From assembly GCA_964593585.1 (NCBI GenBank), contig CAZQIZ010000001.1, forward strand, positions 1-64,000: a DNA stretch of 64,000 bases, read 5' to 3'. Under the pieces are notes generated by a model. It had not been told where the DNA came from. It worked only from the letters and a program-made list of their open reading frames with translations, and made no database searches. Origin of the DNA: JACQFV01 sp964593585. Lineage in GTDB: Bacteria > Zixibacteria > MSB-5A5 > WJJR01. Shown here in pieces: positions 41,748-51,244 of this stretch (positions within the stretch are counted from its first letter, which is position 1; every line of letters begins with the position of its first letter). A program made the translations under genes and the position numbers.

Positions 41748-42887
41748 ATGAAAATTCACGAGTACCAATCCAAGGAAATCTTTGAGGCAGCGGGAATTAC
41801 CGTGCCCAAGGGACGGGTCGCCGTCACCGTCGCTGAAGCGCGCCGGATTGCCGAGGAAATCGGCAAGCCGGTAGTGATCAAGGCGCAAGTGCATGTCGGC
41901 GGCCGCGGCAAGGCCGGGGGCGTCAAGATCGCCCGCAATCCCGCCGAGGCCGAAATGCATGCCAAGGCCATTCTCGGCATGGACATCAAGGGCCTGACGG
42001 TCAAGAAGGTTCTCGTCGCCGAGGCGGTCGAGATCGCTTCCGAGGCCTATGTCGGCGTGGTTGTCGACCGCGCCATCCGCCGTCCGGTGCTGATTGTCTC
42101 CGCCGCCGGTGGCGTCGAAATCGAGGAAGTCGCCCGCAAGACTCCCGAAAAGATCGTCAAACTGCCGCTGGATCCGCTCTTGCCGTTTCAGCCCTTCCAG
42201 GCGCGCCGTGTGGCCTATGCCATCTACGACACCCCCAAGGTGATCGCGCAGGCCTCCGACATCATCGCCCGGCTGGTGGGTGTCTTCTGGGCTCACGATT
42301 GCTCGCTCATCGAGATCAATCCGCTGGTGGTCACGCCCGATGAACGGGTCCTGGCGGTCGACGCGAAGATCAACTTTGACGACAACGCCGCCTACCGTCA
42401 TCCCGAGTGGGAGCAACTGCGCGATCCCGATTCCGAGGATGCCTCCGAGGTCGAGGCCAAGGAGAACGACCTGTCGTTTGTCAAACTCGACGGCAACATC
42501 GGTTGCGTGGTCAACGGCGCCGGGCTGGCGATGGCGACGATGGACCTGGTCAAGCGCTACGGCGGCGAGCCGGCCAACTTCCTCGACATCGGCGGCTCCT
42601 CCAATCCGCAAAAGGTGATCACGGCGATGACCATCATCATGCGCGAGCCGTCGGTGCGCGCCATCCTCTTCAACATCTTCGGCGGGATCACGCGTTGCGA
42701 CGATGTCGCCAAGGGCATCGTGCAGGCGGTCAAGCAACTGAAGCCGAAGGTGCCGATTGTGGTGCGACTGACCGGCACCAACGAGAAGGAAGCGCGCGCC
42801 ATCCTGCAGGAGGTGAAGCTGTCCGTCGCCGACAGCATGGACGGTGTGGTGCGCGAGGCGATCGCGCTGGCCCGCAAGGCGGCGTAG
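41748..42887 (+). CDS. sucC: Succinyl-CoA synthetase (ligase) beta subunit
   Basis: With SucD it converts succinyl-CoA to succinate while making ATP or GTP in the TCA cycle. The 379-residue ATP-grasp protein starts KIHEYQSKEIFEAAGI and has VHVGGRGKAGGVKIA in the nucleotide-binding domain. The CoA-ligase domain holds GGEPANFLDIGGSS and the FNIFGGITRCDDVA phosphate-binding segment. ATG 41748 is chosen; an earlier in-frame GTG adds residues unlike the family. Its length is normal. sucD follows after 63 bases. Confidence 0.96.
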   Translation: MKIHEYQSKEIFEAAGITVPKGRVAVTVAEARRIAEEIGKPVVIKAQVHVGGRGKAGGVKIARNPAEAEMHAKAILGMDIKGLTVKKVLVAEAVEIASEAYVGVVVDRAIRRPVLIVSAAGGVEIEEVARKTPEKIVKLPLDPLLPFQPFQARRVAYAIYDTPKVIAQASDIIARLVGVFWAHDCSLIEINPLVVTPDERVLAVDAKINFDDNAAYRHPEWEQLRDPDSEDASEVEAKENDLSFVKLDGNIGCVVNGAGLAMATMDLVKRYGGEPANFLDIGGSSNPQKVITAMTIIMREPSVRAILFNIFGGITRCDDVAKGIVQAVKQLKPKVPIVVRLTGTNEKEARAILQEVKLSVADSMDGVVREAIALARKAA

Positions 42888-42950
42888 CGCCGACGCACGG
42901 CCGCGAAACGAACTCGACCGGCGCCTGGGCGCCGCAGGATAGGATTGAAC

Positions 42951-43991
42951 ATGAGCATCTTAATCGACAAGTCCACGCGCGTGGTTGTGCAGGGAATCAC
43001 CGGACGCGACGGTTCCTTTCACACCCGGCAGATGATCGACTACGGCACCAAGGTGGTCGCCGGCGTCACTCCCGGCAAGGGCGGGGAGACCATGCATGGT
43101 GTCCCGGTCTTTGACACTGTCGCCGAAGCAGTCCGTCGCACCGGCGCCAACACGTCGGTGATCTATGTCCCGCCGAAGTTCACCGTCGACGCCCTCTATG
43201 AGGCCGCCGATTCGGGCGTCAAGCTGGTGGTCTGCATCACCGAGGGCGTGCCCGCCGACGACATCCTCAAGGTGAACCGTTACTACGAACTGACCGGGGT
43301 GCGTCTGGTCGGCCCGAACTGTCCCGGCGTGATTTCGCCCGGCCAGTGCAAGGTCGGCATCCTGCCCGGCAACATTGTCAAGAAGGGCCCGATCGGGGTC
43401 GTCTCGCGCTCCGGCACCCTGACCTATGAGGTTGTCTACCATCTGACCAAGGCCGGGCTCGGGCAGTCGACTTGCATCGGCATTGGCGGCGACCCGATCA
43501 TCGGCATGCGCTTCATCGACATTCTCAATCTCTTCGAGCACGACCGTCAGACCGAGGCGGTGGTCTTAATCGGCGAGATCGGCGGCAACGACGAGGAAAT
43601 TGCCGCCGAGTTCATCCAGCGGCAGATGACCAAGCCGGTGGTGGGGTTCATCGCCGGACGCACCGCGCCCCCGGGCAAGCGCATGGGGCACGCGGGCGCG
43701 ATCATCGCCGGCGGATCGGGGACCGCGGCCGAGAAGATCGCCGCCTTCCGCGCCGTCGGGGTCGAAGTCGCCGAATCGCCGGCCGAGATTCCCGAGATGA
43801 TCGAAGCCGAATTGAAAAACCGCGCCGCCCGTCAGCGGGCCCGCGTGATTGATGTCCGTCCGCGCGCATCGCTGGCCGCCTCGGCGCGCAAGCGCGCCCC
43901 GGCCAAAGTTGCCCGCAAAGCCAAGCCGGCGGCCAAACCGAAGCCCAAGGCCAAGAAAGTGGCCGCCAAGAAGAAATCGAAGAAGAAGTAA
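42951..43991 (+). CDS. sucD: Succinyl-CoA synthetase alpha subunit with Lys-rich C-terminal tail
   Basis: This is the CoA-binding and phosphohistidine subunit of succinyl-CoA ligase. The catalytic part (about residues 1-290) is standard: VVVQGITGRDGSFHTRQMIDYGT, the CPGVISPGQCKVGI region, IGEIGGNDEE, and RMGHAGAIIAGGSGTA with the phosphorylated His. About 50 extra residues follow, very rich in Lys, Ala, Pro and Arg (ARKAKPAAKPKPKAKKVAAK), like a histone H1 or nucleoid-protein tail. The frame is continuous and ends with its own TAA, so this is a real extension and not a frameshift into another gene. The tail may bind nucleic acid or polyphosphate; that is speculation. Confidence 0.95.
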   Translation: MSILIDKSTRVVVQGITGRDGSFHTRQMIDYGTKVVAGVTPGKGGETMHGVPVFDTVAEAVRRTGANTSVIYVPPKFTVDALYEAADSGVKLVVCITEGVPADDILKVNRYYELTGVRLVGPNCPGVISPGQCKVGILPGNIVKKGPIGVVSRSGTLTYEVVYHLTKAGLGQSTCIGIGGDPIIGMRFIDILNLFEHDRQTEAVVLIGEIGGNDEEIAAEFIQRQMTKPVVGFIAGRTAPPGKRMGHAGAIIAGGSGTAAEKIAAFRAVGVEVAESPAEIPEMIEAELKNRAARQRARVIDVRPRASLAASARKRAPAKVARKAKPAAKPKPKAKKVAAKKKSKKK

Positions 43992-44055
43992 CGAGGACCG
44001 TCGCGCTTGCGCGCGACGTCCGTCATTGACCAGATCATACCGAAAGGGAACACAC

Positions 44056-44463
44056 TTGGAACGTACGCTCATGATCATCAAGCCCGACGCGACCGGGCGC
44101 AACCTGATCGGCGAAATCCTGCGCCGTGTGGAGCAGTCGCGCTTTGTCATCAAGGCGTTGAGGATGGTTCACCTCACCCCGGCCGAAGCGCGGCGCTTCT
44201 ACGCCGTCCATGAAGGGAAACCCTTCCTCGACTCGCTCTGTGCCTTCATGTCCTCGGGGCCGGTGGTGGTGGTCGCGCTGGAAAAGGAAAACGCGGTGGC
44301 CGACTACCGCGCCCTGATCGGCGCCACCAATCCGCAGAATGCCGCCTGCGGCACGGTCCGCTATGATCTGGCCATTGATCTGGAACGCAACTCGGTCCAC
44401 GGCTCCGATTCGGTCGAGAACGCCAAGACCGAGATCGCGTTTTTCTTCCCCGATCTCAAGTAA
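44056..44463 (+). CDS. ndk: Nucleoside diphosphate kinase
   Basis: Ndk balances nucleoside triphosphate pools by phosphate transfer from ATP. The 135-residue protein has the family start ERTLMIIKPDATGR and the active-site His in NSVHGSDSVENAKTEIAFFF. A TTG start at 44056 is used because GAAAGGGA lies 6-7 bases upstream and the next residues match the usual N-terminus. It lies 64 bases after sucD; since sucCD yields nucleoside triphosphate, this pairing makes metabolic sense. A strong terminator follows. Confidence 0.95.
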   Translation: MERTLMIIKPDATGRNLIGEILRRVEQSRFVIKALRMVHLTPAEARRFYAVHEGKPFLDSLCAFMSSGPVVVVALEKENAVADYRALIGATNPQNAACGTVRYDLAIDLERNSVHGSDSVENAKTEIAFFFPDLK

Positions 44464-44488
44464 TCCAGTCTGCTCGGGAGGGACCTGC

Positions 44489-44518
44489 GGGGCCGGTCGC
44501 ATGACCGGCCCCGTTTTT
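44489..44518 (+). terminator. Rho-independent terminator after ndk
   Basis: A 10-bp perfect stem (44489-44498 with 44503-44512) with loop GCAT is followed by GTTTTTC. It ends the sucCD-ndk transcript just before the convergent CPBP gene. Confidence 0.85.
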
Positions 44519-44531
44519 CATGCGATGGGCG

Positions 44532-45389
44532 TCAGCGGTAACTCTCCGCCGTCGATTGCAGCATCGAGCAGAGGATGGGCAATGTGTCCACGCCCGAATG
44601 AATGGCGATCAAGGCCGGCAGATTGCGCCAGCGATCCCAGGCCCACGCGAAGATGATCGCGACAATCGCCACCGGCAGACCGGTGCCGAACAGCACCGAG
44701 CCGAAATCGCCCGCCTCGCCTTCCACTCCGCGGGCCAGGAAGAAGCGGGTTGGGATGTGCCAGGCGACAAAGAGGAAGACACTGACCAGTATGGCCGTGA
44801 TCCGTCCCCAACCGGCCTCCAATCGTGTCTGTAACATCCCGCGATAGACCACTTCCTCCGGTATCCCCGCCATGAACCAGGGGAGAATGACGCCGATGGC
44901 CGCGCGGGCATACCCCTCCATCGTCGGATGCAGCTCAAACGCCGCCTTTGCCTCCGACCAACGCGAGGCGTTGATCAACACTCCGGCGGCGTAGCAGGCC
45001 ACCAGCACCAAAGCCGAGCGCACCGACAGATTCCACCCATGACACAATTCACGGATGCGGTATCCCCAGCGACGGTAGATGACCAGCGGTAACGTCAGCA
45101 GTAGCGCGAACTTGAAGCCGAGGACATACCAAGTGTCCTGCGTGAAATAGGTCGCCCCCCAAAGCGGACAAGGCAGGTGTTTGATCGCTAATCCGGTGGC
45201 CACCGATGCGAGAATGTAGAGCACGGCAAACCAGAGCAGCCATCGGGTCTCGGCTTTGAGGTCGCGAAACGGGATCTCCGCGGCGGGGAGATGCTGGCGT
45301 GTAAGCCACTGGAAGAAGCGCGGTTTGGGCATGTTCACGATACGGGGCCGACGGGGTCCGGGTTTCCCTTGAGTCAAATCTTCTTGCAT
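44532..45389 (-). CDS. CPBP family intramembrane metalloprotease
   Basis: The 285-residue protein has about seven hydrophobic helices and the CPBP/Abi (CAAX-protease-like) motifs: GIPEEVVYRGMLQTRL with the paired Glu and Arg, FLFVAWHIPTRFFLA with a His, and a later AIHSGVDTL with the last His. Members cleave substrates in the membrane; the role here is unknown. The start is uncertain: ATG 45389 and ATG 45332 are both possible and neither has a clear ribosome site. It is divergent from the duplicated-domain lipoprotein. Confidence 0.85.
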   Translation of the reverse strand: MQEDLTQGKPGPRRPRIVNMPKPRFFQWLTRQHLPAAEIPFRDLKAETRWLLWFAVLYILASVATGLAIKHLPCPLWGATYFTQDTWYVLGFKFALLLTLPLVIYRRWGYRIRELCHGWNLSVRSALVLVACYAAGVLINASRWSEAKAAFELHPTMEGYARAAIGVILPWFMAGIPEEVVYRGMLQTRLEAGWGRITAILVSVFLFVAWHIPTRFFLARGVEGEAGDFGSVLFGTGLPVAIVAIIFAWAWDRWRNLPALIAIHSGVDTLPILCSMLQSTAESYR

Positions 45390-45480
45390 TTTAACGGGAA
45401 TATTGGATTCTGACAGGTGTAAGAAGGGCACAACGGTCAACGGGGCCGCTGGGCCCATCACCCGACAGAAGGATTCCGCC

Positions 45481-46674
45481 ATGCGCGCGACGGCCTCTAC
45501 TGTTCTGGCTTTCTTGTTTCTGCTGGCAGCCGGATGCGGGGACTCATCGCCGAACCATCCGAGCGAGAACGCCGCGCCCCTGGCCGGTGGCGGACGGTTC
45601 AACAACAGCGATCCCGCCGATGGCTTTCCCGATTCCTCCGGTCAGACTTTCCCCGACATCATCCCCGATGAGGGTTTGATTCCGCTCTTCTCCGCCTACA
45701 CCGACTGCGCCGAGAACCCGCGCAACCTGATCATCGCCGACTCGGCGGCGTGGAAGGCCTGGTGGGATGAGGTTGCCGGATGCCAGTGGCGGGGGATGGA
45801 CGATCCGATGCATCCCGGCGATTCCAGCGGACCTTGTGGCGGCCATTGCGTCACCGATCCGCCGCCGGTCGATTTCACCACCCATATGGTCGCTGCCATC
45901 AGCGTCGAGTACGATTCCGGCGCCTTCTGCCACCGCGCGGTCTGGGTGACCGGTGTCGAGGAGGAGGAAGGCCGGACAACGATCCACTACGAGGTCTCGC
46001 GACTCGATCAGTCCTGTTGCGACATGATTATGGCGATGCTTGTCCCGATGGGATTCTCTCCGGTGGTCGCCGTGATGATCGAACGTCCGTTGGCTGAGCC
46101 GGTTCGCTGGGTGCGCGCGGATGTTGTGCACAGCTGCCCCGGCCCTGATCCCAACGAGCCCATGACGCTTTACTACACCGATGGCTCCTGCGACCTCGGG
46201 CCGGAGGAGCAGATCATTACCGATTCGGCCGCCTGGGCCACCTGGCTCAGTCAGGCCTACGACTGCGAGCTTTATCGCTCGCCTGACACCATCAGGATTC
46301 CGCCGGACGACAGCAGTCTGGTCGATCCGCTGCCGTTCCCGTTGCCCCCGCCGGCCATCGGCGTCGATTTCACCACCCACGCGGTCCTGATTCTGCGCGC
46401 GGGGCAGCAGTCGCGCTGGGGCGGGGGCATCTGGCTGACCGGGCTGGAGCGCGCCGCGACCGGCACCATCATCCGCTACTCGATCATGCAGCCCGGCGAC
46501 AACTGTCCGGCCCATGGATTGGATGGGTGGTTGTTGAACCCGACTGTTGCCATCCGGATTCCGCTGCCGGTCGATCCGCCTGTGACCTTCGAGCGCCAGA
46601 TCGAACCGATCGATTGCGACTGGGGCAACGATTCCACCTGGACCGACCCCCATCCGGGTCGCGGTTCGCTGTAG
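45481..46674 (+). CDS. Lipoprotein with two tandem PrcB-like domains
   Basis: The 397-residue protein has a lipoprotein signal (AFLFLLAAGC, Cys near residue 20). The mature part carries two copies of a domain of about 150 residues. Each has an IIxDSAAWxxW segment (IIADSAAWKAWWDEVAGC; IITDSAAWATWLSQAYDC), then VDFTTHxVxxI, then WVTGVEEEEGRTT or WLTGLERAATGTI. This pattern resembles the C-terminal domain of PrcB-type proteins; the likeness is weak and no function can be assigned. Cys positions are partly shared between the copies, which may mean disulfides. Confidence 0.75.
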   Translation: MRATASTVLAFLFLLAAGCGDSSPNHPSENAAPLAGGGRFNNSDPADGFPDSSGQTFPDIIPDEGLIPLFSAYTDCAENPRNLIIADSAAWKAWWDEVAGCQWRGMDDPMHPGDSSGPCGGHCVTDPPPVDFTTHMVAAISVEYDSGAFCHRAVWVTGVEEEEGRTTIHYEVSRLDQSCCDMIMAMLVPMGFSPVVAVMIERPLAEPVRWVRADVVHSCPGPDPNEPMTLYYTDGSCDLGPEEQIITDSAAWATWLSQAYDCELYRSPDTIRIPPDDSSLVDPLPFPLPPPAIGVDFTTHAVLILRAGQQSRWGGGIWLTGLERAATGTIIRYSIMQPGDNCPAHGLDGWLLNPTVAIRIPLPVDPPVTFERQIEPIDCDWGNDSTWTDPHPGRGSL

Positions 46675-46718
46675 CACTGCTCGTCGGTACGGGCTCGCTG
46701 AGTCCCTTGCAGGGAATC

Positions 46719-46797
46719 GGGCGATCACAAGGATCGCCCCTACAAATCACTTCCACGAACAATCCCAGTGGCCGTAGGGGCGAACCTCGTGTTCGCC
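46719..46797. repeat. Small dispersed hairpin repeats before larA
   Basis: Two short inverted repeats lie in the 215-base gap: GGGCGATC...GATCGCCC (46719-46739) and GGCGAAC...GTTCGCC (46779-46797). They resemble the GGGCGAAC-type intergenic repeats of many uncultured genomes. Confidence 0.55.
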
Positions 46798-46889
46798 GGC
46801 CGCACTGTCAGAATCTTCGCCGTGCCGTCGATCCCGCTTGAAAGCGGACCTGCAAACGGGCATTTTCCCGCCCGCTTTGGAGGCGTCGC

Positions 46890-48206
46890 ATGGCATCGAC
46901 TGACCCCGCCTATTCCATCCGCTACGGCCGGCAACATCTGGCGGTGACTCTGCCGGAGGGGGTGCGTTGCGATGTGGTCGGACGGCGCGCCATCGACGGG
47001 ATCGATTCCGACCGGATTCTCCGCGACGCGCTGGCACAGCCGCTGGATGCACCATTGCTGCGCGACTTTATCCATGGCGCCAAGAACGTGCTGGTGGTGG
47101 TCAACGATGCGACGCGGTCAACGCCGACCGCGCGGATCCTCGACGCCATCTGGCCGGAGTTGACTGCTGCCGCCCACTGGCGTGTCATCATCGCCAGCGG
47201 CCTGCACCGCGGGCCGCGCGACGGCGAGACCGAGACGCTGTTCGGCGCGCATTGGGCCGAAATCGCGCCGCGTCTGTTAGTGCATGACGGCTACGACAAG
47301 TCGCAATTGGCGACGGTCGAGTCCGACGGTGAAGCGATCCAGATTAACAAGGCCCTGCTGGAGGCCGACCGCGTCATCCTGATCAACTCGGTCGAGCCGC
47401 ACTTCTTCGCCGGATATACCGGAGGCCGCAAGTCGATTATTCCCGGTCTGGCCGGCTTCGACACGGTGGAGCGTTCCCACGCCGGCGCGGTGACGCGCGA
47501 CGCCGCCGTGCTGCGTGTCGCGGGCAATCCCGTGCGCGAGTTCATCCACCGCCACACGCGCATCCTCGCTGACAAAATCCTCTGGTCGATCCAGGTCGTG
47601 CTGGAAAAGAACGACCGCATCGCCCACGCATACGCCGGGCAGGTTGACAAAACCTTCACCGCCGCCTGCGAGGCCGCCCGGAATTGTTACGTGGTCGAAA
47701 TCGACGCGCCGTATGATGTCGTCATCGGCGCCATCCATCCGCCGCTGGATCTGAGTCTCTACCAGGGCATGAAGGGGTGGGAATTGCCGATGGCCGGCGT
47801 GCGTGATGGCGGCGTGTTGATCATGACCGCCCCGTGCTGGGAAGGGGTGGGCGCGCGGTTCTATGCGCGTCTGATTGACCAATACCCCGACCGCGCGCAG
47901 TGGGCCGGGCTGGAAGGACTGCCCTACACGCTGGGTCTGCACAAATTGGTGCGGACCGCGCGGGCGCTGAAACGGTTCCGGCTGTTTGCCGTCACCGGAA
48001 TGGCGGCGGCCGAGGTGAAGCGCTACGGCTATGTGCCGTTTGAGTCGCTGACGGCCGCGCTCGAGGCGGCGTTCGACTATGTCGGACGGCCCGCCCGGTT
48101 GCTGATCGTGGAGGACAGCGCCCTGACCACGGTGGTGCGCAAACACGATCCGATGCATGCGGAAAAGGTGCGGCTGAAAACCGAAACGGAGCGCTTGGAC
48201 ATCTAG
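46890..48206 (+). CDS. larA: Nickel-dependent lactate racemase family protein (LarA)
   Basis: LarA-family enzymes use a nickel pincer cofactor bound to Lys to racemise lactate or other 2-hydroxyacids. The 438-residue protein has VVVNDATRSTPT, SGLHRGPRDGE with an active-site His, and EPHFFAGYTGGRKSIIPGLAG with the second His and the cofactor-linked Lys. The cofactor genes larB, larC and larE are not in the window. The family acts on many 2-hydroxyacids, so lactate is not assured. mdh, another 2-hydroxyacid enzyme, follows 75 bases later. Confidence 0.88.
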   Translation: MASTDPAYSIRYGRQHLAVTLPEGVRCDVVGRRAIDGIDSDRILRDALAQPLDAPLLRDFIHGAKNVLVVVNDATRSTPTARILDAIWPELTAAAHWRVIIASGLHRGPRDGETETLFGAHWAEIAPRLLVHDGYDKSQLATVESDGEAIQINKALLEADRVILINSVEPHFFAGYTGGRKSIIPGLAGFDTVERSHAGAVTRDAAVLRVAGNPVREFIHRHTRILADKILWSIQVVLEKNDRIAHAYAGQVDKTFTAACEAARNCYVVEIDAPYDVVIGAIHPPLDLSLYQGMKGWELPMAGVRDGGVLIMTAPCWEGVGARFYARLIDQYPDRAQWAGLEGLPYTLGLHKLVRTARALKRFRLFAVTGMAAAEVKRYGYVPFESLTAALEAAFDYVGRPARLLIVEDSALTTVVRKHDPMHAEKVRLKTETERLDI

Positions 48207-48281
48207 GCGGGCCATCCCGCTCATGATTGCATCGAACTCAATTGTTGGCAGTTTGATCGCTCGTCACGAAAGGGGAAGAGC

Positions 48282-49205
48282 ATGGACAAGAAAGTCACGG
48301 TCGTCGGAGCCGGCAACGTCGGCGCCGCCTGCGCGCAGTACCTCGCCGAAGCGAACCTGTGCGATGTGGTGTTGATCGATGTGATCGAAGGCATGCCGCA
48401 GGGCAAGGCGCTCGATCTGACCCAGGCCGGGCCGGTGCGGGGTTATGATGTCCGCGTCGAGGGCTCCAATGATTACGCCGCGGCCGCCGGATCGCAGCTG
48501 GTGATCATCACCGCCGGGATCGCGCGCAAACCGGGCATGAGCCGCGAGGATCTGCTCAACACCAACATCCAGATCATGGATTCGGTGATGGAGGGGATCA
48601 CCAAGCATGCGCCCAAGGCGATGATTCTGGTCGTGTCCAATCCGCTGGATGTCATGACCTACCGCGCCTGGAAGAAGTCGGGCCTGGCCAAGAACATGGT
48701 CTTCGGGCAGGCGGGCATTCTCGACTCGACCCGATTCCGCACCTTCGTGGCGATGGAACTGGGCGTGGCGATGACCGAGACGCAGGCGATGGTGCTCGGC
48801 GGCCATGGCGACTCGATGGTCCCGCTGCCGCATTACACCACCGTCGGCGGCATCCCGATCACCGAGCTGATCCCGAAGGACCGCATCGACGCGATCGTGC
48901 AGCGCACCCGCGACGGCGGCGCCGAAATCGTGAAGTTCCTCAAGACCGGTTCGGCGTATTATGCGCCGGCCGCCTCGACGGTCAAGATGGCCGATGCGGT
49001 GCTCAACGACCGCAAGACTTTGGTCGCCGCCTCGGTGCATCTCGACGGCCAGTATGGTATCAAGGATGTGTTCACCGGCGTGCCGGTCATCCTCGGCAAG
49101 AGCGGTGTCGAAAAGGTGATCGAGCTGAAGCTGGGCGCCGATGAGCTCAAGGCGCTGCAGGCCTCGGCGAACACCTACAAGGAGATCATCGCGGGTTTGA
49201 AGTAA
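48282..49205 (+). CDS. mdh: Malate dehydrogenase (LDH-like type)
   Basis: The enzyme interconverts malate and oxaloacetate with NAD in the TCA cycle. The 307-residue protein has the Rossmann motif VVGAGNVGAACAQYL, the substrate loop ARKPGMSREDLL, whose two Arg residues select malate over lactate, and the catalytic His in GGHGDSMVPLPHY. Asp (VLIDVIEG) after strand beta2 indicates NAD use. AAAGGGG precedes the ATG. It sits with larA and icd on one strand. Confidence 0.95.
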   Translation: MDKKVTVVGAGNVGAACAQYLAEANLCDVVLIDVIEGMPQGKALDLTQAGPVRGYDVRVEGSNDYAAAAGSQLVIITAGIARKPGMSREDLLNTNIQIMDSVMEGITKHAPKAMILVVSNPLDVMTYRAWKKSGLAKNMVFGQAGILDSTRFRTFVAMELGVAMTETQAMVLGGHGDSMVPLPHYTTVGGIPITELIPKDRIDAIVQRTRDGGAEIVKFLKTGSAYYAPAASTVKMADAVLNDRKTLVAASVHLDGQYGIKDVFTGVPVILGKSGVEKVIELKLGADELKALQASANTYKEIIAGLK

Positions 49206-49226
49206 CACGATCGTCGACACGATCTG

Positions 49227-49304
49227 GGGAGGGCGAGGCTTCTGCCGAGCCTGCTCTCCCACGGCAGCCAACCAAAGCAGGCTCGGCAGAAGCCTCGCCC
49301 TCCC
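49227..49304. repeat. Long perfect inverted repeat between mdh and icd
   Basis: Two 29-base arms (49227-49255 and 49276-49304) are perfectly complementary around a 20-base loop and are flanked by GATC at 49221 and 49305. Each arm is a copy of the dispersed repeat GGGCGAGGCTTCTGCCGAGC; here two copies face each other. It lacks a T-run, so it is not a standard terminator. Confidence 0.8.
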
Positions 49305-49355
49305 GATCCGATAAGGCGGAGGGCTGAGCGGGCAGACGCGCAAGTGAGGAAGTAC

Positions 49356-50615
<1,260 letters not shown>

Positions 50616-50643
50616 ACGCACGCTCCCTTCTTCGGGTCGTCCA

Positions 50644-50675
50644 GCGGGCCAGCCCATCGCGGCTGGCCCGCATTC
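50644..50675 (+). terminator. Terminator-like hairpin after icd
   Basis: An 11-bp perfect stem (50644-50654 with 50661-50671) is followed by ATTCGTTTG. The T-run is weak, but the hairpin is positioned 28 bases after the icd stop. Confidence 0.55.
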
Positions 50676-50704
50676 GTTTGCAGGGAGTCTCGATCTAACG
50701 GAGA

Positions 50705-51125
50705 ACCCAGGGAGGGCGATCCGCCGCGTCGGTGAGCCTGCTGTTTCGTGGTGGCATCGGAGGGCAGGTCTCATATCTGCCCCTGCGTTGATGGATTGTG
50801 ACCCGCCAGGGGCCGATCAGAAGTACTCAACCCAGCCATTCCAAGGTCGGTGCGGGCGGCGCAGCCGACGGCGCCGGCCTTGGAATCTTTGTTTCTCCGT
50901 ACCAAGAGCCTGTCGCCCCTCCGGGGCTAACTGCATCTCCTGCTCTGTGTCCCAGGGCTTACGCCCTGGGCTAAGTTCTGTCGCCCCTCCGGGGGCTGTT
51001 GGGAATGATCGTCGGCAGATCGCAGAGGGCCCCTACGCTGATAGAGCAGGAGGGCGATTCGCCGCGGCGGAGAGCCTGCTCTGTCGTGGTGGCATCGGAG
51101 GGCAGGTCTCAGACCTTCCCCTACG
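50705..51125. repeat. Cluster of dispersed repeats between icd and efp
   Basis: The gap before efp is filled with repeats. Two copies of a composite element (AGGGCGATCCGCC..., AGCCTGCT, TGGTGGCATCGGAGGGCAGG) start near 50711 and 51047. There is an ATTCCAAGG...CCTTGGAAT hairpin (about 50838-50890), TGTCGCCCCTCCGGGGCT occurs twice, and a CCCAGGGC...GCCCTGGG hairpin lies between. No gene was seen. Confidence 0.7.
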
Positions 51126-51244
51126 GCGCGCCAGCTGTCGTGAATCCCTGTTTGTCCGAGGGCAAGGAGGAGTTATATTAACAAGCTGTGAAGCCGGCGA
51201 TCTCGCTGGTCACCCATTTTGTATAAAGAGGAGCGATTGTACCA

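Noticed and set aside
45390..45605. A longer N-terminus for the CPBP protease starting at 45605
   Set aside because: It would overlap the signal peptide of the divergent lipoprotein and has no CPBP-family likeness.
49227..49304. A transcription terminator for mdh
   Set aside because: The stem is far longer than usual, has no T-run, and matches the dispersed repeat family, so a repeat element is the better reading.
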